This document shows, one piece after another, positions 36,161 through 47,922 of a DNA stretch of 64,000 nt. Made by a program: the position numbers and the translations under genes. The stretch comes from Pagrus major (lineage: Eukaryota > Chordata > Actinopteri > Spariformes > Sparidae): the NCBI RefSeq assembly GCF_040436345.1, contig NC_133218.1, positions 9,903,539-9,967,538 on the forward strand. Direction: 5' to 3'. Under the pieces are notes generated by a model, which worked only from the letters and a program-made list of their open reading frames with translations, was not told where the DNA came from and searched no databases. The number at the start of each line of letters is the position of its first letter. The first letter of the stretch is position 1.

Positions 36161-36400
36161 CTGACGAGGCTATTGGTCCTCTCCATCATGTCCGCAGTGA
36201 ACATATGAGCTGCAAGCACACAGTGCCACCTTGTGACCAGTGACCGGAAGAGCACTGCAGGGCGGTGTCCGTGAAGAGACCTTCAGAGTAGAAGTCTCTC
36301 AGGGCATCCAGCACCTCCTCAGGGTGGCTCGTCGTGGAAGTCATACACGTAGAGATCTTGGGATCCCCTGGGTGACACGGTTGTTGTCTGTCTGTGGCAT
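36161..36400 (-). pseudogene. klhl23: klhl23 exon 1 (BTB part), frameshifted
   Basis: One frame reads QDLYVYDFHDE, another continues SHPEEVLDALRDFYSEGLF then TDTALQCSSG, and a third gives HCVLAAHMFTADMMER. Together these follow the KLHL23 BTB start, with two frame changes and loss of several residues around the HRAVLAA segment. The donor is GTCAG|GTGTG. Exon 1 ends in phase 2, which fits exon 2. Confidence 0.8.
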
Positions 36401-36857
36401 CACAAAGGCTGACTCAGTGCCAAAGCATCAAAAACAGAAGCCTATTGTCTGTTTGACTATGACAAATACATTTTAAAACTACTATTGAGCTGCATGTAGA
36501 TTGCAAAGACAACATATTTGGTGTTTTCTATGATGAAATGCAGTGTTTGGGGAAAAAAAAGAGGGATGTAAATGACCGTGGCACCCTGTGGAGTCTCACC
36601 CCATTCTTCAGTTTGGTGTGCAAATGAGACAGTTGGTGCTGAAATCAAGGATTGCTCCTTTAAATATTCATCAACACTTCATGGATAATAAATGGTGTTA
36701 TGGTGATATAATATACACACATGCATCATTTGTGTTGTTAAATGATGGTGTTGAGTTTTTTCCTATAGATCTGGTTTCTCTTAACAGCTCTCGCTAATAT
36801 TATAATATCATAACACATGGAAAACACAATAGAAAATCATTAATAACACTATAGGTA

Positions 36858-36902
<45 letters not shown>

Positions 36903-38165
36903 TTGGAGCATAATACATCAGTGTGAATGGACAATGGCCATAACACACGTGATCAACATGATCCACAGGGTATGATGTTGGTTCCATTGAATTTCAAAAG
37001 ACTTTGCAAAAACAGAAATGAGATTAAATAATCGCGTCGGATTATATGAAGTGACATGGCCTTTATTTTGACGACGTCGCTCTGCCTTCAGTAATTAGCA
37101 CTGCACATGTGACAGTCAATGTGGCCAGAACAACTTCTGGTAGAGACTTTAAAATTAAAACGCTAGTTTACGTTTGACCACACACTCGACAGGCTTTGGT
37201 CACCTCCAGATGATAACCTGATGATCTGTCTTAACCAGTGATGGAAAGCAAATCAATTGGCCTACATTTTTACTTCAGTAGCCAATGTTTGCTTTCTATT
37301 TGGGAGGGAAATATTGTACTGTTTGCTACAGGCTAGTTATTAGTTATTTGCAGATTAAGATTGTGGAAAAAGTGTACTAAACATTTTGTCTACTGATCAG
37401 ATGTGATGCATTGTTATTAGTTAAACTAGCTAACAGTATATTAAGATGTTGAAATTACCCTGAACAAACTGCTATATCAAGTACTGCTTAGGATACATGT
37501 TCGACATACACTGGTTAAATAGCAAGTAATACATCTATAGTATTGATTATAAAATACTATATATGTACCAGTGTTGATACATGTTGTTGTTACTTTACTT
37601 GTATGTACTTGTAGCATTTATGTTAGAGACCAAGTTGCTCTTGTTCCGGTTATCTGCGACCAGCTTGACTAAATACCAGATGAGACAAGGCATTCCCATC
37701 GGCCTTACCTTTACTTTGAGTTTAGAACTGGAAATGAGATTATGAAGGCTGTATAGAGAGGGGGGCAGTGGTGGGAGGGTTCACTCAGGAGACCTTTGGG
37801 CTTGAACAGATTTCAATCAATAGGCCTATTAAGGCAACAGGAAAGGTTAATAGAGAGGCCTGCACATCTGGTTCTAACACTCACTAGACCCCTTTTGATG
37901 AGATGGAAATTGTCATCATTGTAAATCCGCCAAATATTTTCTTGATTAAGCATTTCATTGTTTTGCCACAGTAAATTATTGAAAATGTCCATTATAATGT
38001 CCAAGGTGACACCTTCAAATGCCTGGCTTTGGCTGACCAACTGTCAAAATGCCAGATATTTAGTTTACAGTCATGTATAAACCAGCAAAATATTCACAGT
38101 CACATTGAGATGCTTGAACCAGTCAATGTTGAGTTTGTTCTTTCAAAATAATGACTCAAGACAAT
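36401..38165. other. Intergenic between klhl23 remnant and phospho2, part 1
   Basis: It contains the CA microsatellite at 36,859 and a small fragment near 37,670-37,725 ('aaggcattcccatcggcct', 'ctttgagtttag') that matches an internal part of repeat family A. No exon was recognised upstream of klhl23 exon 1. Confidence 0.4.
36859..36901. repeat. (CA)n microsatellite
   Basis: About 21 CA units. Confidence 0.9.
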
Positions 38166-38169
38166 TGTA

Positions 38170-38235
38170 AACCACAATAGGTTTAGGCACAAAACCCACT
38201 TGGTTTGGGTTAGGAAAAGATCATGGCTTACCTGG
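38170..38235. repeat. Dispersed fish repeat, family B fragment
   Basis: 'aggtttaggcacaaaaccc' and 'cttggtttgggttaggaaaa' match the family B copy at 12.2 kb. Confidence 0.45.
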
Positions 38236-39399
38236 TGTTGTCCCCACAAACACTGCTGGAAAATGCCCCAACCTCATGCAAAGTTTTAAGTACTACACAA
38301 TAATTACGGATATACACCCAGGAGGGTTATCGCAATTATATTCCGATTTTGTAAGCCAGACAGTTCTTGACACTGAAAGCTACAGTGCAATTTGGCACAC
38401 AATTTATCATAATTAATCTCAGCAGAAATAATAATACAGCAGGCTGTTGCACAAATGGGCAAATTTGGCAACATTAATTCCAACAATAAAACTGTGCTAA
38501 GAACCATCTTTTAAAAGTTATGAATGAATGTCAATGACTCGATATGTTCTTTATAAGGAAAATTGCATCCAAGCCTGTTTATGCTGTTAGATTCTCAATG
38601 TTGTCGGCCTTTCAATAACTTTGAGAAAATGTGAAGAGAGGTCAAAATGTTTAATTCATTTGTAGAAAAAATCCCCACATCTCCCTCACAAAAACATAAC
38701 AAGAATTGCATGGCATTGGCATCACATGCTGGTCTTTTGAGGCCACTATGACTGGACTAACTGATTCTTACAATCAACCCCATTTTGTTATTTACTAATT
38801 ATTCACTTATGTGTTGTAAGCACAAACAGCAGGTCTATCCAAGGGCCATACTGCACGTGACAGCCCAAAAACAGTGATTAAGACATTAATGGAATATTTG
38901 GTAATATGATGGATTATATCTCTGGTCATACACCAGCTGTTTCTGGACCCTCTTCCTGAACAACACACCTTCCAAGTAAACTAGTCCAAACTTCCAAGAC
39001 TCGTTGCCCAAGTTCAACAGCCTCACTGCTGAGCCTGGCTGTTACTTATGCAACTAAGCATCTCCCTTTAATACAACAAGCCTCACTGAAAGCTTCTTCC
39101 CACTGAAGAGAGAATTCAGGAAGTAAACAAAGCCTGCTGAGTCTTGGACCGTAATACCAGGTTAGATCTTAGGCAAGAGCTATCTCTGTGAGTTGTTGGC
39201 CTGCATTCCTCTCCAAATCCATCATCAAATCCCTCTACATTTGTGCCAATCTAGTGATGTTTTTTTTTCTGTCAGTCTTGGGAAAGAATCTTTTGCATCT
39301 TCACAGGATGTATCTCCCTATCTGAAAGGAGAGGATACATCAGCTCTTCAGTCATTCAGCTGTTGGTGGCAACAGCACATAATAGTCTGAATATCTAAG
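38236..39399. other. Intergenic, part 2
   Basis: AT-rich; nothing recognised. Confidence 0.4.
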
Positions 39400-39800
39400 T
39401 CATGCGTCGGCATGAAATTTTGTTCATACATTAATGTTCATTAAAGACGATGTATCCTCATATTTCGGGACTGTTCCGCTAGTGCCACCATTTGTAGGTT
39501 TGAGTGAAATGTCTCAACAACTGTTTTGCTTTGAAATTAGGTTCAGACATTCAGTTCAGGATGAATTTTAATCACTCTGGTAATCCTTCATATTTTCATT
39601 TAGTGCCATCATCAGGTCAACATTTTAATAGTTAGTAGCGTGCTAACATACTAAACTAAGCTGGTGAAAAGGGTTAGGATAGGGTAGGATATCTGCAAAA
39701 TATTAGCATAGCAAATTAGCAATGGTATTTGCATTGTCATCGTGAGCAGGTTAGCATGCTGCTTTTAGCATTTTGCTTAAAGAACGCTGTGTAATTACAA
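39400..39800 (+). repeat. Dispersed fish repeat family A, forward copy
   Basis: 'gagtgaaatgtctcaacaac', 'caggatgaattttaatcac', 'tagtgccatcatcaggtc', 'cgtgctaacatactaaact' and 'gtgagcaggttagcatgct' in the order expected for the family, opposite in orientation to the 8-10 and 26 kb copies. Confidence 0.6.
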
Positions 39801-40009
39801 CGTCACGTGATGCACTGGGGCCCGAAAATACTTTTTTCCAGAAGTTTACATTGTGAAAGTAGTGGCTGTAAAGCGGTGAATAAAAGAGCGTCACAACCCT
39901 GCAAATTGACTTGATTGATTAAGCCATTTGGTCCAATAAAGTCTAGAGGAGCCACTAGATTAAATCATTATATTTCTATTCAAGTTAGCCAGGCGCTAAA
40001 CCGGGTGTT

Positions 40010-40190
40010 AGTTGGCTCGGTCGGAGGAAGTCTCTAGTGTGCATGCTCTATGGGACCCACAGTGCGGAAGATCCGGGTAATTTTAGAGCCGGGAAGTCAA
40101 GCTTTATTGGCTTCATGCACCACTGAGCAACTCTCATAGGAATGAATAGGGCTCTGCTTCAAACACTTTATCCAGGTTTTAATGTAACAT
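40010..40190. repeat. Dispersed fish repeat (unnamed)
   Basis: 'gtgtgcatgctctatggga', 'attggcttcatgcaccactg' and 'aggaatgaatagggctctg' form a block I recognise as repeated in fish genomes. Only this copy lies in the window. Confidence 0.35.
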
Positions 40191-40299
40191 CCTTGGCAGA
40201 ACCGCCAAGGACATTATCACATTCCAAAGTTCAAGATTTAGTTAATCATTTTCCCACACAGGATTCTACAATGAAATCATAGTTGTAGATCCGCAATGC

Positions 40300-40510
40300 T
40301 ACTCACAAAAACAAACTTATTTAAATGATGGTGGAGTGAGAAGGATGAGTTCAGGAGTCTCACAGCCTGAGGAATGAAGCTGCTCTGTAGTCTGGTGGTA
40401 CAGCAGCAGATACTTCTGTATCTCTTGCCAGACATCAGCGAGGTGAACCGACTGTGGCTGTGGTGGGTGTTATCTATTTGAATCTTTTTAGCTCCGTGCA
40501 TACACCTCAC
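40300..40510. repeat. Dispersed fish repeat (LINE-like)
   Basis: 'gttcaggagtctcacagcc', 'tgaggaatgaagctgctctg' and 'tagtctggtggtacagcag' follow a widespread fish repeat consensus. The frame at 40,277-40,510 is not a gene. Confidence 0.45.
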
Positions 40511-42329
40511 CTCACCAATATCACTGATTCTCCGTAGATGGTTGCCGATGATGATTTTTCATCAAACACACAATATCATCTATTTCTCTACCGTTCCCAG
40601 AGCTGAGAGACTAGAACATTTTGACAGACTGACTGGATACTCAGACTTTTCTTAGTAGGTTTAACCTCCAGTAAGGAAGGGTCAATATACTGTATATTGT
40701 CTCAAAACAACTGTCTGAAAGTGGTAACAAATGTGTTACAGCCAAACATTTATGGAGGTGTGGGGACGGCTCAAATACCCCTTTTCCACATCTAATGGAC
40801 TGGATTAGGCGTTTTGTTTTGCTTTTTATAAACAAAGCAAAAATTATAGAAAAAAATCGTACAATGTAATGCAATCTAACACCATCACAGTTTCTTAATG
40901 CCATATAATTTAATTATTAAAAAGTGTTGGCTGCTGTGTGATTGCTTTGCAGTGTCTCTGGGGTTTCTCTTTCTTTCTTGGCACCCAGTCTATGAACAGA
41001 ACATAAAGACAAAAATGCATAGAAGAGGTTTCTGGTTTGAATTTTATTAGAGTTACAAGATGAATAATCAATAAATACTATTTCACATGTTGCCTGATGA
41101 CAGTGTCAACTAAAAATCGTTTGGACTGAAGTTGTAAACCAAATACTCTGTCCAGGTAGTATAAACAAAGGCCAAGGATTACTCCCATATAATCTAAGAC
41201 ATTTTGACTCATCTGGATAACATTACCGAATAAACCTTGGGACCTTCACAATCATTAGAGCGTAGATGGATGTAAAACAGCACCTCTGAATTTATACTCA
41301 GAAAGATCATCCTCATAACAAAACAAACACCTGGACTTTTTTGTTCATTGAGCTTCAACAAATCGCTGGAGTTTATGCCATTCAGCTGAAGCAACTCAGA
41401 GCCAAACCTGGTTTAAACAATCAAGATAGGTTCACATGTATGACTTCAAACCAAAGACTTGAGCTGTAAAACAGTTCAAATCACTGAAGGACTGCAACAA
41501 CATATCTAGACATTGTATAAACCAACAAGATGAAATACTTTCAGTTGTAGGATGAAGTTACGTTGACAAAATATGAATCATTTATTTGGCAGGATAGGTT
41601 ACATTTTCTAGAAGTCGGAAAGTTGCACCAGTGGAAATACTGTTTAATTTCTTTATTGTTATTGAGTCTACAGGGCAAACAAGGTAAGTCAATGTGGAGG
41701 TGTTGGATTAAAAATGGTGGCTACAGCTCTGATCTAAATTTATGTTTTTAGCTATAATCTTTCTTTTCCACTGAAGACATTTTGTCATGTCACAGTAGGA
41801 AAAGCACAGATGTTAATAAAATGACAGCTGGCTAAACTCCATTGTACATGCTGGCTCACTGCCACACTGTCAAGGCTTACTGTGACAACTGGATAGAACA
41901 GAGCCATTGCTGATGTTTGAAATGAGACCTTTTCTACTGACAAGTTAAAATGTGTGCCGTAAAGAGAAAAAGGCCTAATGCAATTCAGTATGTACTTAAA
42001 GAGTATTTGTATGTTGTAACTTGTTAGGGTTAGGTTATCTGAAGTGCTCAGCAAAGGCTTCACACCTGTCTGATGTGACAACTGGTATTCATAAACGTAT
42101 GAACTTAATGTGTTCTGAGGACGTTAAGTACGGATGGGGTGAAGAAAAATTGTGTTTCAATGTGGTGGAATGTGGATGGTTACACAAGTTGAGCTTCCTG
42201 GAAGTTGGCCTGGGGTTAATACCTTCAGAGGAACAGTTTTGTGGGAAATATGCTTGTTTGCTCTCTTAAACATAGCTAAAGGAGAAGATCAATAACACAA
42301 TCATATCTGTCAGGTAAATATGGGGAGAC
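40511..42329. other. Intergenic, part 3
   Basis: No supported gene. Open frames under 100 codons on both strands lack domains. Confidence 0.4.
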
Positions 42330-42500
42330 AGAGGCAGAAGTAGTTTAGCTTAGCTTAGCACAAAGACTGGAACCAGGGGGAAACAGCTAGCCTAGCTCTG
42401 TCCAAAGGTAACAAAATGCTCCTGCCAGCACCAGTGAAGCTAAATATTATGTCTCATTTTTCTTGCTTGCTTACACATGGCTAATTAACACATCTGAAGT
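42330..42500. repeat. Dispersed fish repeat, family C copy
   Basis: 'agcttagcttagcacaaag', 'actggaaccagggggaaac', 'agctctgtccaaaggtaac'. It shares word order with the 28.0 kb intronic copy. Confidence 0.5.
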
Positions 42501-42651
42501 CATTTATATGGATGATACAACAACAACAAAATGAGACATGTTATCAAGCTCACAGGTGTCTGTAGGCAGATTTATTTTACCTTCGAACAGAACAAGACTA
42601 ACTGGTTCCCCCTATATATATTATATTATATTTTATAAACTTATATACACA

Positions 42652-42697
42652 TATACACACACACACACACACATTGTGTATGTATATACATATATAT

Positions 42698-42737
<40 letters not shown>
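42652..42737. repeat. Compound (CA)n-(TA)n-(CA)n microsatellite
   Basis: A CA run, a TGTGTATGTATATACATA palindromic core, and a second CA run. Confidence 0.85.
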
Positions 42738-42739
<2 letters not shown>

Positions 42740-43759
42740 TTCATAGGATAATACCAACAATGGGTCACTCAAGTGGTTTTCACTCTGCTCTAGGCTAAGA
42801 AAGCATTCACACTGGCACATTCCAAAGTGGGCTCACCCCGACTTTAGCCAAGGGCATGCTGAACTCCAGAGCAGGGTTAGCCCGGAGTTAGTGGGGTTAT
42901 CCCCTGAATAACAACTAAACTTGGGCCTCCCTTTCATCCTGTTATAAACATATATATATCGATTTGCTGCATAAACTCGCCAATACTATCCAACCAATGA
43001 GTTACCTGTCAGTCTGCATGACTTCATGTTTACTCTTCTTGGTTTATCTGTAAATTGTCAATGTGAACAGGAACCCGACCAGCACCAAAATTCAACAAGG
43101 TATCATTTTTTTCAGTTGGTCCAGACAAATGAACCGAACTACAGGTATGAAAACACCCTAAAGTGTATGGTCTCAGACAGGGGCAGCTGTGTATTTCGCA
43201 TTCTCCCCCCCCAAAGTTGAAGTTTGACTTGACTGTTGGAGCAGCTGAGAACTGCACAGGTTCTTCTCGATTTCCTATTATAATACATTCTGTCTCTCAG
43301 ACCTGCTGTCTTGGACAGGGGCTTTTCTATACACCCTGTTCTTGCTGAATAAATTTCCCTGAATTTCATTTTAACAGTAAACTTGCCGGTCATCATTTTT
43401 GTCTGATACAGTGTCAAACATAACTGCATGTGCAAACAGTAATGTATTTGTACTATATTTGGGCTCAGATGCCTAGATTCTCCACCTCTGGACAAAAGAC
43501 AAACTTTTCAACATAACTGAGAGTCCAACCATAAAGTCTCTTGCAGACAAATCATTAATTTTCAAGGATCTGAAACTCAAAGAAAGACATTTTACAAACA
43601 AAATTGTAATTTAAAAATTAAAAATACTGTCTTAATATTGTAAAAAATGTTTTACACAATCACAAAGAGCAGCATGCGCCTGCCACGGTGCAGACCCAAT
43701 ATTAAGTGCAGTGTTTCAGGTACAACTGAGAAGTGGATCAATTACAACCCAGGCTACGA
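42738..43759. other. Intergenic and phospho2 3' flank
   Basis: The phospho2 3' UTR lies in the upper part. No clear minus-strand AATAAA was identified. Overlapping open frames around 43.0-43.5 kb have no recognised product. Confidence 0.4.
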
Positions 43760-44764
43760 CTAGATACTTGCTTTCAGTTCCTCGAGGATGTCAGTGCCGC
43801 TGCTCCAGGCAATGACTTTAGCCTTTAGAAAGGTGTTATCTTCCTGACCTTCCAGTTTGGCCAGCAGTTTCTCCAGGGTGTATCCCTTTCTGGGCATCGC
43901 AACATCGTGCCCTCTCAGACAGGAAGTAGGGCAGAGATCATTCCCACCATCCCCCACGTAAAATATCTGTTCGTACTCCACACCTGCATCAGACTGCCCT
44001 GACAAATACAGCTCCAGGACCTTTTTCTTGCAGAGGTTGACGGGGCATCGATCGCAGTCGTGAGAGTGGTAGCACTGTACCTCCATGTACCCGAGCTCGT
44101 TGAACTTAGCCGGGTTGGTGAAAACCTGATCGACAGCTGCCTGGAGTCCAGACGCATGGAGGATCCAGTCTATGAACATGGTGTTGGAGTCAGAGATGAC
44201 GATGCAATCAATGGTGCTTTTACGTTCCGATATGAATGTCAGCAGGTCCGTCATCCCAGCTGTGAAGGGGATGGTCTCCATCACACTGCGGACCCTGTCA
44301 GGGCTGACCTCCTGGTCTCCTGGACGCACAGACAGGAAAAAGGTCAGAGGACTGAAGAAAAAGCCGGTTGGAGGCAACAATAAAATGTTCATTTGCAAAT
44401 ATTTTTGCCACTATAGGTGGCCTACAAACAGGATAATGAATTCTCACCTATGTAGTTCATCACTCTGCCCATGAACTCAGTCCAGTGGCCTTTTCTGTAG
44501 GATTTCTTCACAGAGTCAGGGAGAGTCTGACCTGGAAGGCATCTGGGAAGAGAGAAAACAAATAAAGATCCGCTGCAGATTAAGTGGCGACTTTTATACA
44601 TTTTGCAGCAGTAAAACATCCATACCTTACTTAACTTTAAGAAAATGCATTTTATAGTGATTAATTAATTGATTCAAGCAATATATTATTTACCTAATCA
44701 CCCAAGTGTCACTGTTGTCATCGACCACAGTGTGGTCAAAATCAAACACCATCAGAGTCTTCAT
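43760..44764 (-). CDS. phospho2: phospho2, HAD-family pyridoxal-phosphate phosphatase
   Basis: Three exons on the minus strand (44764-44694, 44542-44448, 44319-43760) join in frame with GT-AG introns into 241 codons plus TAG, exactly the length of human PHOSPHO2. The protein is a cytosolic haloacid-dehalogenase-fold phosphatase, described in vertebrates as acting on pyridoxal 5'-phosphate. Visible motifs: motif I FDFDHTVVDDNSD with nucleophile D8 and D10; motif II region VISDSN at about 97-101; a cysteine cluster CDRCPVNLCKK at 144-154; motif IV GDGGND at 178-183. The start at 44,764 puts the DxD motif at the usual place. It is transcribed away from syap1 and toward the klhl23 remnant, matching the human PHOSPHO2-KLHL23 order. 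All catalytic residues that can be judged are present; the gene looks functional. PHOSPHO1 is the alternative paralogue, but length, short N-terminus and neighbourhood favour PHOSPHO2. Confidence 0.93.
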
Positions 44765-44800
44765 TTTTCACCTGGAGAAAGACAGCAGTTTAAATGTCCA

Positions 44801-45380
44801 TTAAAGGGGCACTGTTAAGTTTCTGAGAAGAAATTCAAACTCAGAATTCCAATATTTACAATATCAATGAAGTAATAATACAAACTCAGAAATAGTTATT
44901 TTTTCCGTAGCCGTATAGATTTATTTTTGTGTCTTTATTATGCAATCAAACAGAAACGCGATAATAACGCTGTAACGCAAATTCCTCTTAATGGCTTTTT
45001 TTTTTTGTTGTTGCGCAATTAACGCACGTACGTTATGACCCTCGCCCGCCCAGTAGTTTGGGAAATCAGTAAGTGATGCAGCAGTAATGTTGTGGATGGC
45101 AAGCAGAAAACAAGCCTCCAACAAATACAAGCAGAAGTGGAAAAAGAAAAGGGTCTTTAATGACAAGTTCATTTTCAAAGCCCTGCCAGATGGTTGTCTC
45201 GACAAGCGCAAAGTTATTTACATTTACTGTTGATGTGAACTGAGTTACCACTGGAGTACGTCCAGTCTCAAATACCACCTGCTGGCTGAGCACACAGCTG
45301 ATGCAGAGAGCCATCATCCCCCATCACTAGTGGGTGGCTACAACTCGCAGGCCATTTAACATTATATAGTGAACCTTTAC
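44801..45380. mobile_element. Candidate MITE just upstream of phospho2 coding start
   Basis: The left end ttaaaggggcactgttaag and the reverse-complemented right end gtaaaggttcactatataatg share the TAAAGGnnCACT core seen at 23,716. The segment sits 37 bp upstream of the phospho2 ATG, in its 5' UTR intron or leader. The ends are imperfect, so the call is tentative. Confidence 0.33.
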
Positions 45381-45990
45381 AAGTGTAAAATTGGACACTA
45401 CATTGTGTTAGTATTACTAAGGAACGTTACAATCAGGTCAGTATGCCTATCTGTTGTTGCTTGTTGGCCTTGAGTTTACCATGTTATGCTTTCTGCATAT
45501 TTTTTGAGCATGCAGTACCTTTGAGGTTATTCTGTTCCGCGGCGTAGAGTTTTATATGAAGTAATGTGTTTTGTGTTCTCCTAATAAAGTAAACCTGTCA
45601 GTAAGTATTGGTTGGCTCAAAGTTTAACATTAGCCATGTTAGCTAAGGCTTAACTTAACTTTAAGTACTTTATAGGCAGAAATGTAATCATATTACTTGA
45701 TTATCATATCACAAGCATCCCACATGGCCTTACTGTCTATATGCATACATCCCAACAACATAACATACAACAGAAATTCACGCGTTCCTTTATTTACGTC
45801 GATGTGTTAAGTTGGTATTGTCAATAAAGACTTATTAAATCTTTACATTTACGGCAGTACTTGTGTTAAACCAGCACAGTGGCATTACATTTGCATATTC
45901 ATCAGTGGGCTGTGCTCATCCGATAGTCTTTCAGTGGCCTACCAGTCTCAAGCGGCACATACCGTCATGTGACGGTGAAATACCAGAGGC
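45381..45990. other. phospho2 upstream region
   Basis: AT-rich; no element recognised. A 5' UTR intron of phospho2 may cover it. Confidence 0.35.
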
Positions 45991-46110
45991 ATACCAATCC
46001 AAGGATCGGTATACCAATCCAAGGATCGGCATACCACTCCAAGGATCGGCATACCACTCCAAGGATCGGTATACCACTCCAAGGATCGGTATACCACTCC
46101 AGGGATCGGT
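45991..46110. repeat. Six-copy 20-bp minisatellite
   Basis: Six exact-length 20-bp units (ataccActccaaggatcggT, with variation a/c, c/t and one g) occur at 45,991, 46,011, 46,031, 46,051, 46,071 and 46,091. Each unit junction forms a near-palindrome around GGTATACC. The flanks carry inverted 'gcggca' and 'tgccgc' words that could close a stem around the array. The short open frames seen across it on both strands are consequences of the repeat. Confidence 0.9.
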
Positions 46111-46500
46111 ATATGCCGCTGAGCCACACTGAGTGACATACCAATGGCCTCTTCTCGATCTCGGCGTCATAACTCTATAAACTGTCATCCAACTATGTCA
46201 ACTCTCAATAAACCGCCTTACTCTATATGCCGATTTTACCACAACACCTCAATTAATACTAAAATGTTATGTTATTTTTGATTCATTATAATTGTTTAGT
46301 TCAAACTCATTATATTTCAAATTACTTATTTTTTTAAAAGAAGTCTGGTGAAGTCTCCTTACAACTTCACGGCCTTGCAGCCCCGCTACTCCATTCAAAT
46401 CGAGCTTCAACAGTTCAGATAAGAATGGTGGGGAATGACAAGGATTTCAATGATTTATACACTGGGCTATAGCCCAGGTTAACAGACATACAATTCATGA
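46111..46500. other. Intergenic between phospho2 and syap1
   Basis: Nothing beyond the end of the minisatellite flank is recognised. Confidence 0.35.
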
Positions 46501-47003
46501 AATAAATAAAATGGTCCTAAAACGCAAACAGACCTCCGCCTGCCTGTCTTCAGTCCACCGGTCCGTCTTCCTCCTCGTCTTGTTGTGTCAGAAGTGAAAC
46601 ATTTCCGGGTTCATTATCGCCACCTGGTGGTTAAGTGCCTCATTTTAGAGTCTTTTATAACACCTGTAACTATTATGATTATTATTATTATTATGGAAAC
46701 AGTCGTCCATATAATGGCCCATACAAACACATACTTTGAGACTTTAACTTGTTTTATTTTTTTAAATACTGTGTGAGCTTCACTGTAATGAAAGGTAATG
46801 TTTAGTCAAGAATCCAGAGCGCACCTGAAGGCATCATCCCCCTTACGACCACTGGGTGGCAGTAACACCCAAGTTGAACTCACACAAACGCAAACAGAGA
46901 AGAAGAAATCCTGTCTGGTTTAGTTCCTGGTAGCATAAAGTCCGAAACCACACTGTTGTTTTTCTCTTATCTTCAAGCTAACCGTCGTCTTATTTCGCAC
47001 AAT
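46501..47003. promoter_or_regulatory. Putative shared upstream region of phospho2 and syap1
   Basis: The two intact genes start divergently. A GC-richer stretch at about 46,530-46,610 holds, on the minus strand, a possible phospho2 leader exon (…ggcggag|gtctgt donor) and an ETS-like CCGGAAA at about 46,600. The syap1 leader lies below 47,004. Transcription starts are inferred, not visible; a bidirectional promoter is plausible but unproven. Confidence 0.3.
46849..46862 (+). promoter_or_regulatory. CTCF-like motif
   Basis: ccactgggtggcag agrees with the vertebrate CTCF core (CCASYAGRKGGCRS) at all but one position. It lies between the divergent phospho2 and syap1 starts. A single site has a fair chance of being coincidental. 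Confidence 0.3.
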
Positions 47004-47878
47004 ATGTTTAAAGGTTTGGGGACGTGGTTGGGTTTGGAGAGCCCGACGTTCACGAAGACGTCGGATGACAAAGAGCTGATTGTGGAGCAGGAAGAAAAGG
47101 TGGTGGAAGCACAAAACGAGGTAAACAAACGGCAACCAGCTGACGAGGATGGAGAACCAGAGACGAACCAGGAGAACTCTGAGCAGGAAAAAGGACTGGG
47201 TGGTGAGGAAAAAAACACCTGTTTTCTCTATATTGTTTTTGATTTTGCCAAATAAATTCATTTAACGTCGTGCTGGGAACGAGCAAACTTCCCCCTCAGT
47301 GGCTCGATGATTTGGTGTCTTATCCACCGTGATGTGATTCTGTCTGTCTATAAAAGTGTTCATTTTGTTAAAATGTAACTAAGGTTTCGTTTTTTAGCCG
47401 TGTTGTTTGTTGTCCAGCGCCAACAGGAGGCTGTCTGACTGCAGGAGAAGCTGTCTTCTGATATAGCTGTGTTATAATGTGGTAGCAGTGTTTTTGGTGA
47501 CAGTCCCACAGTCTGATGCTGTTGTTGTCTTCTCCTCTTCCTCCTCCGTCTGAAGATTACATCTTCAGTTTTGCCTCAACTGCCACGAAGAAGATCTCTG
47601 AGTCGGTGGTGGAGACAGCTCAGAGCATCAAGAAGACTGTGGAGGAAGGAAAAATCGACGGCATCATTGACAAGGCATGTCGCTTAATTGACTTGTCTGA
47701 CAAGTTTGGCTGCAGTTAGAAGACAGCTGTGGTTAGAAATGTGGAAGAACAGAATTTTTACTTGTTGTCAGTGCAGAAATTTGCTCAACTTGACATCACA
47801 CCATCGTGACAGTATTCCTGTAGAAATGTTGCTTAATACTAGACTTTTTCCCAAATAATAAGCAAATTCCTCCATTGA

Positions 47879-47922
<44 letters not shown>

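Larger units (their letters stand above)
27190..36400 (-). pseudogene. klhl23: klhl23 (kelch-like family member 23), disrupted
   Basis: Six exons in order encode an N-terminal BTB domain, a BACK domain and kelch repeats, the layout of KLHL23, a substrate adaptor of the cullin-3 E3 ubiquitin ligase family. Exons on the minus strand: 36400-36161, 31737-31487, 31165-30655, 29925-29788, 27856-27704, 27503-27190. All five introns keep GT-AG ends and compatible phases, and the summed length (about 1.6 kb) fits the 558-residue human protein. The frame is broken near 36,330 and 36,235 (BTB), 31,566 (BACK), 31,085 (A run) and 29,820 (kelch), and by TGA at 27,714-27,716. Nearby phospho2 and syap1 frames are perfect, so poor sequence quality is unlikely. 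phospho2 upstream on the same strand supports orthology with the human PHOSPHO2-KLHL23 arrangement. The assigned start (36,400) is uncertain, because it is out of frame with the recognisable BTB start. Confidence 0.85.

Noticed and set aside
43915-44383. Open frames on the plus strand opposite phospho2
   Set aside because: Shadows of the phospho2 coding exon in other frames.
46956-47255. Extended start of syap1 at 46,956
   Set aside because: The 16 additional residues do not match the family N-terminus ([12 protein letters not shown] at 47,004), and the frame then runs past the donor into intron 1.
47050-47286. Minus-strand frames over syap1 exon 1
   Set aside because: Antisense shadows of the coding exon, low complexity.
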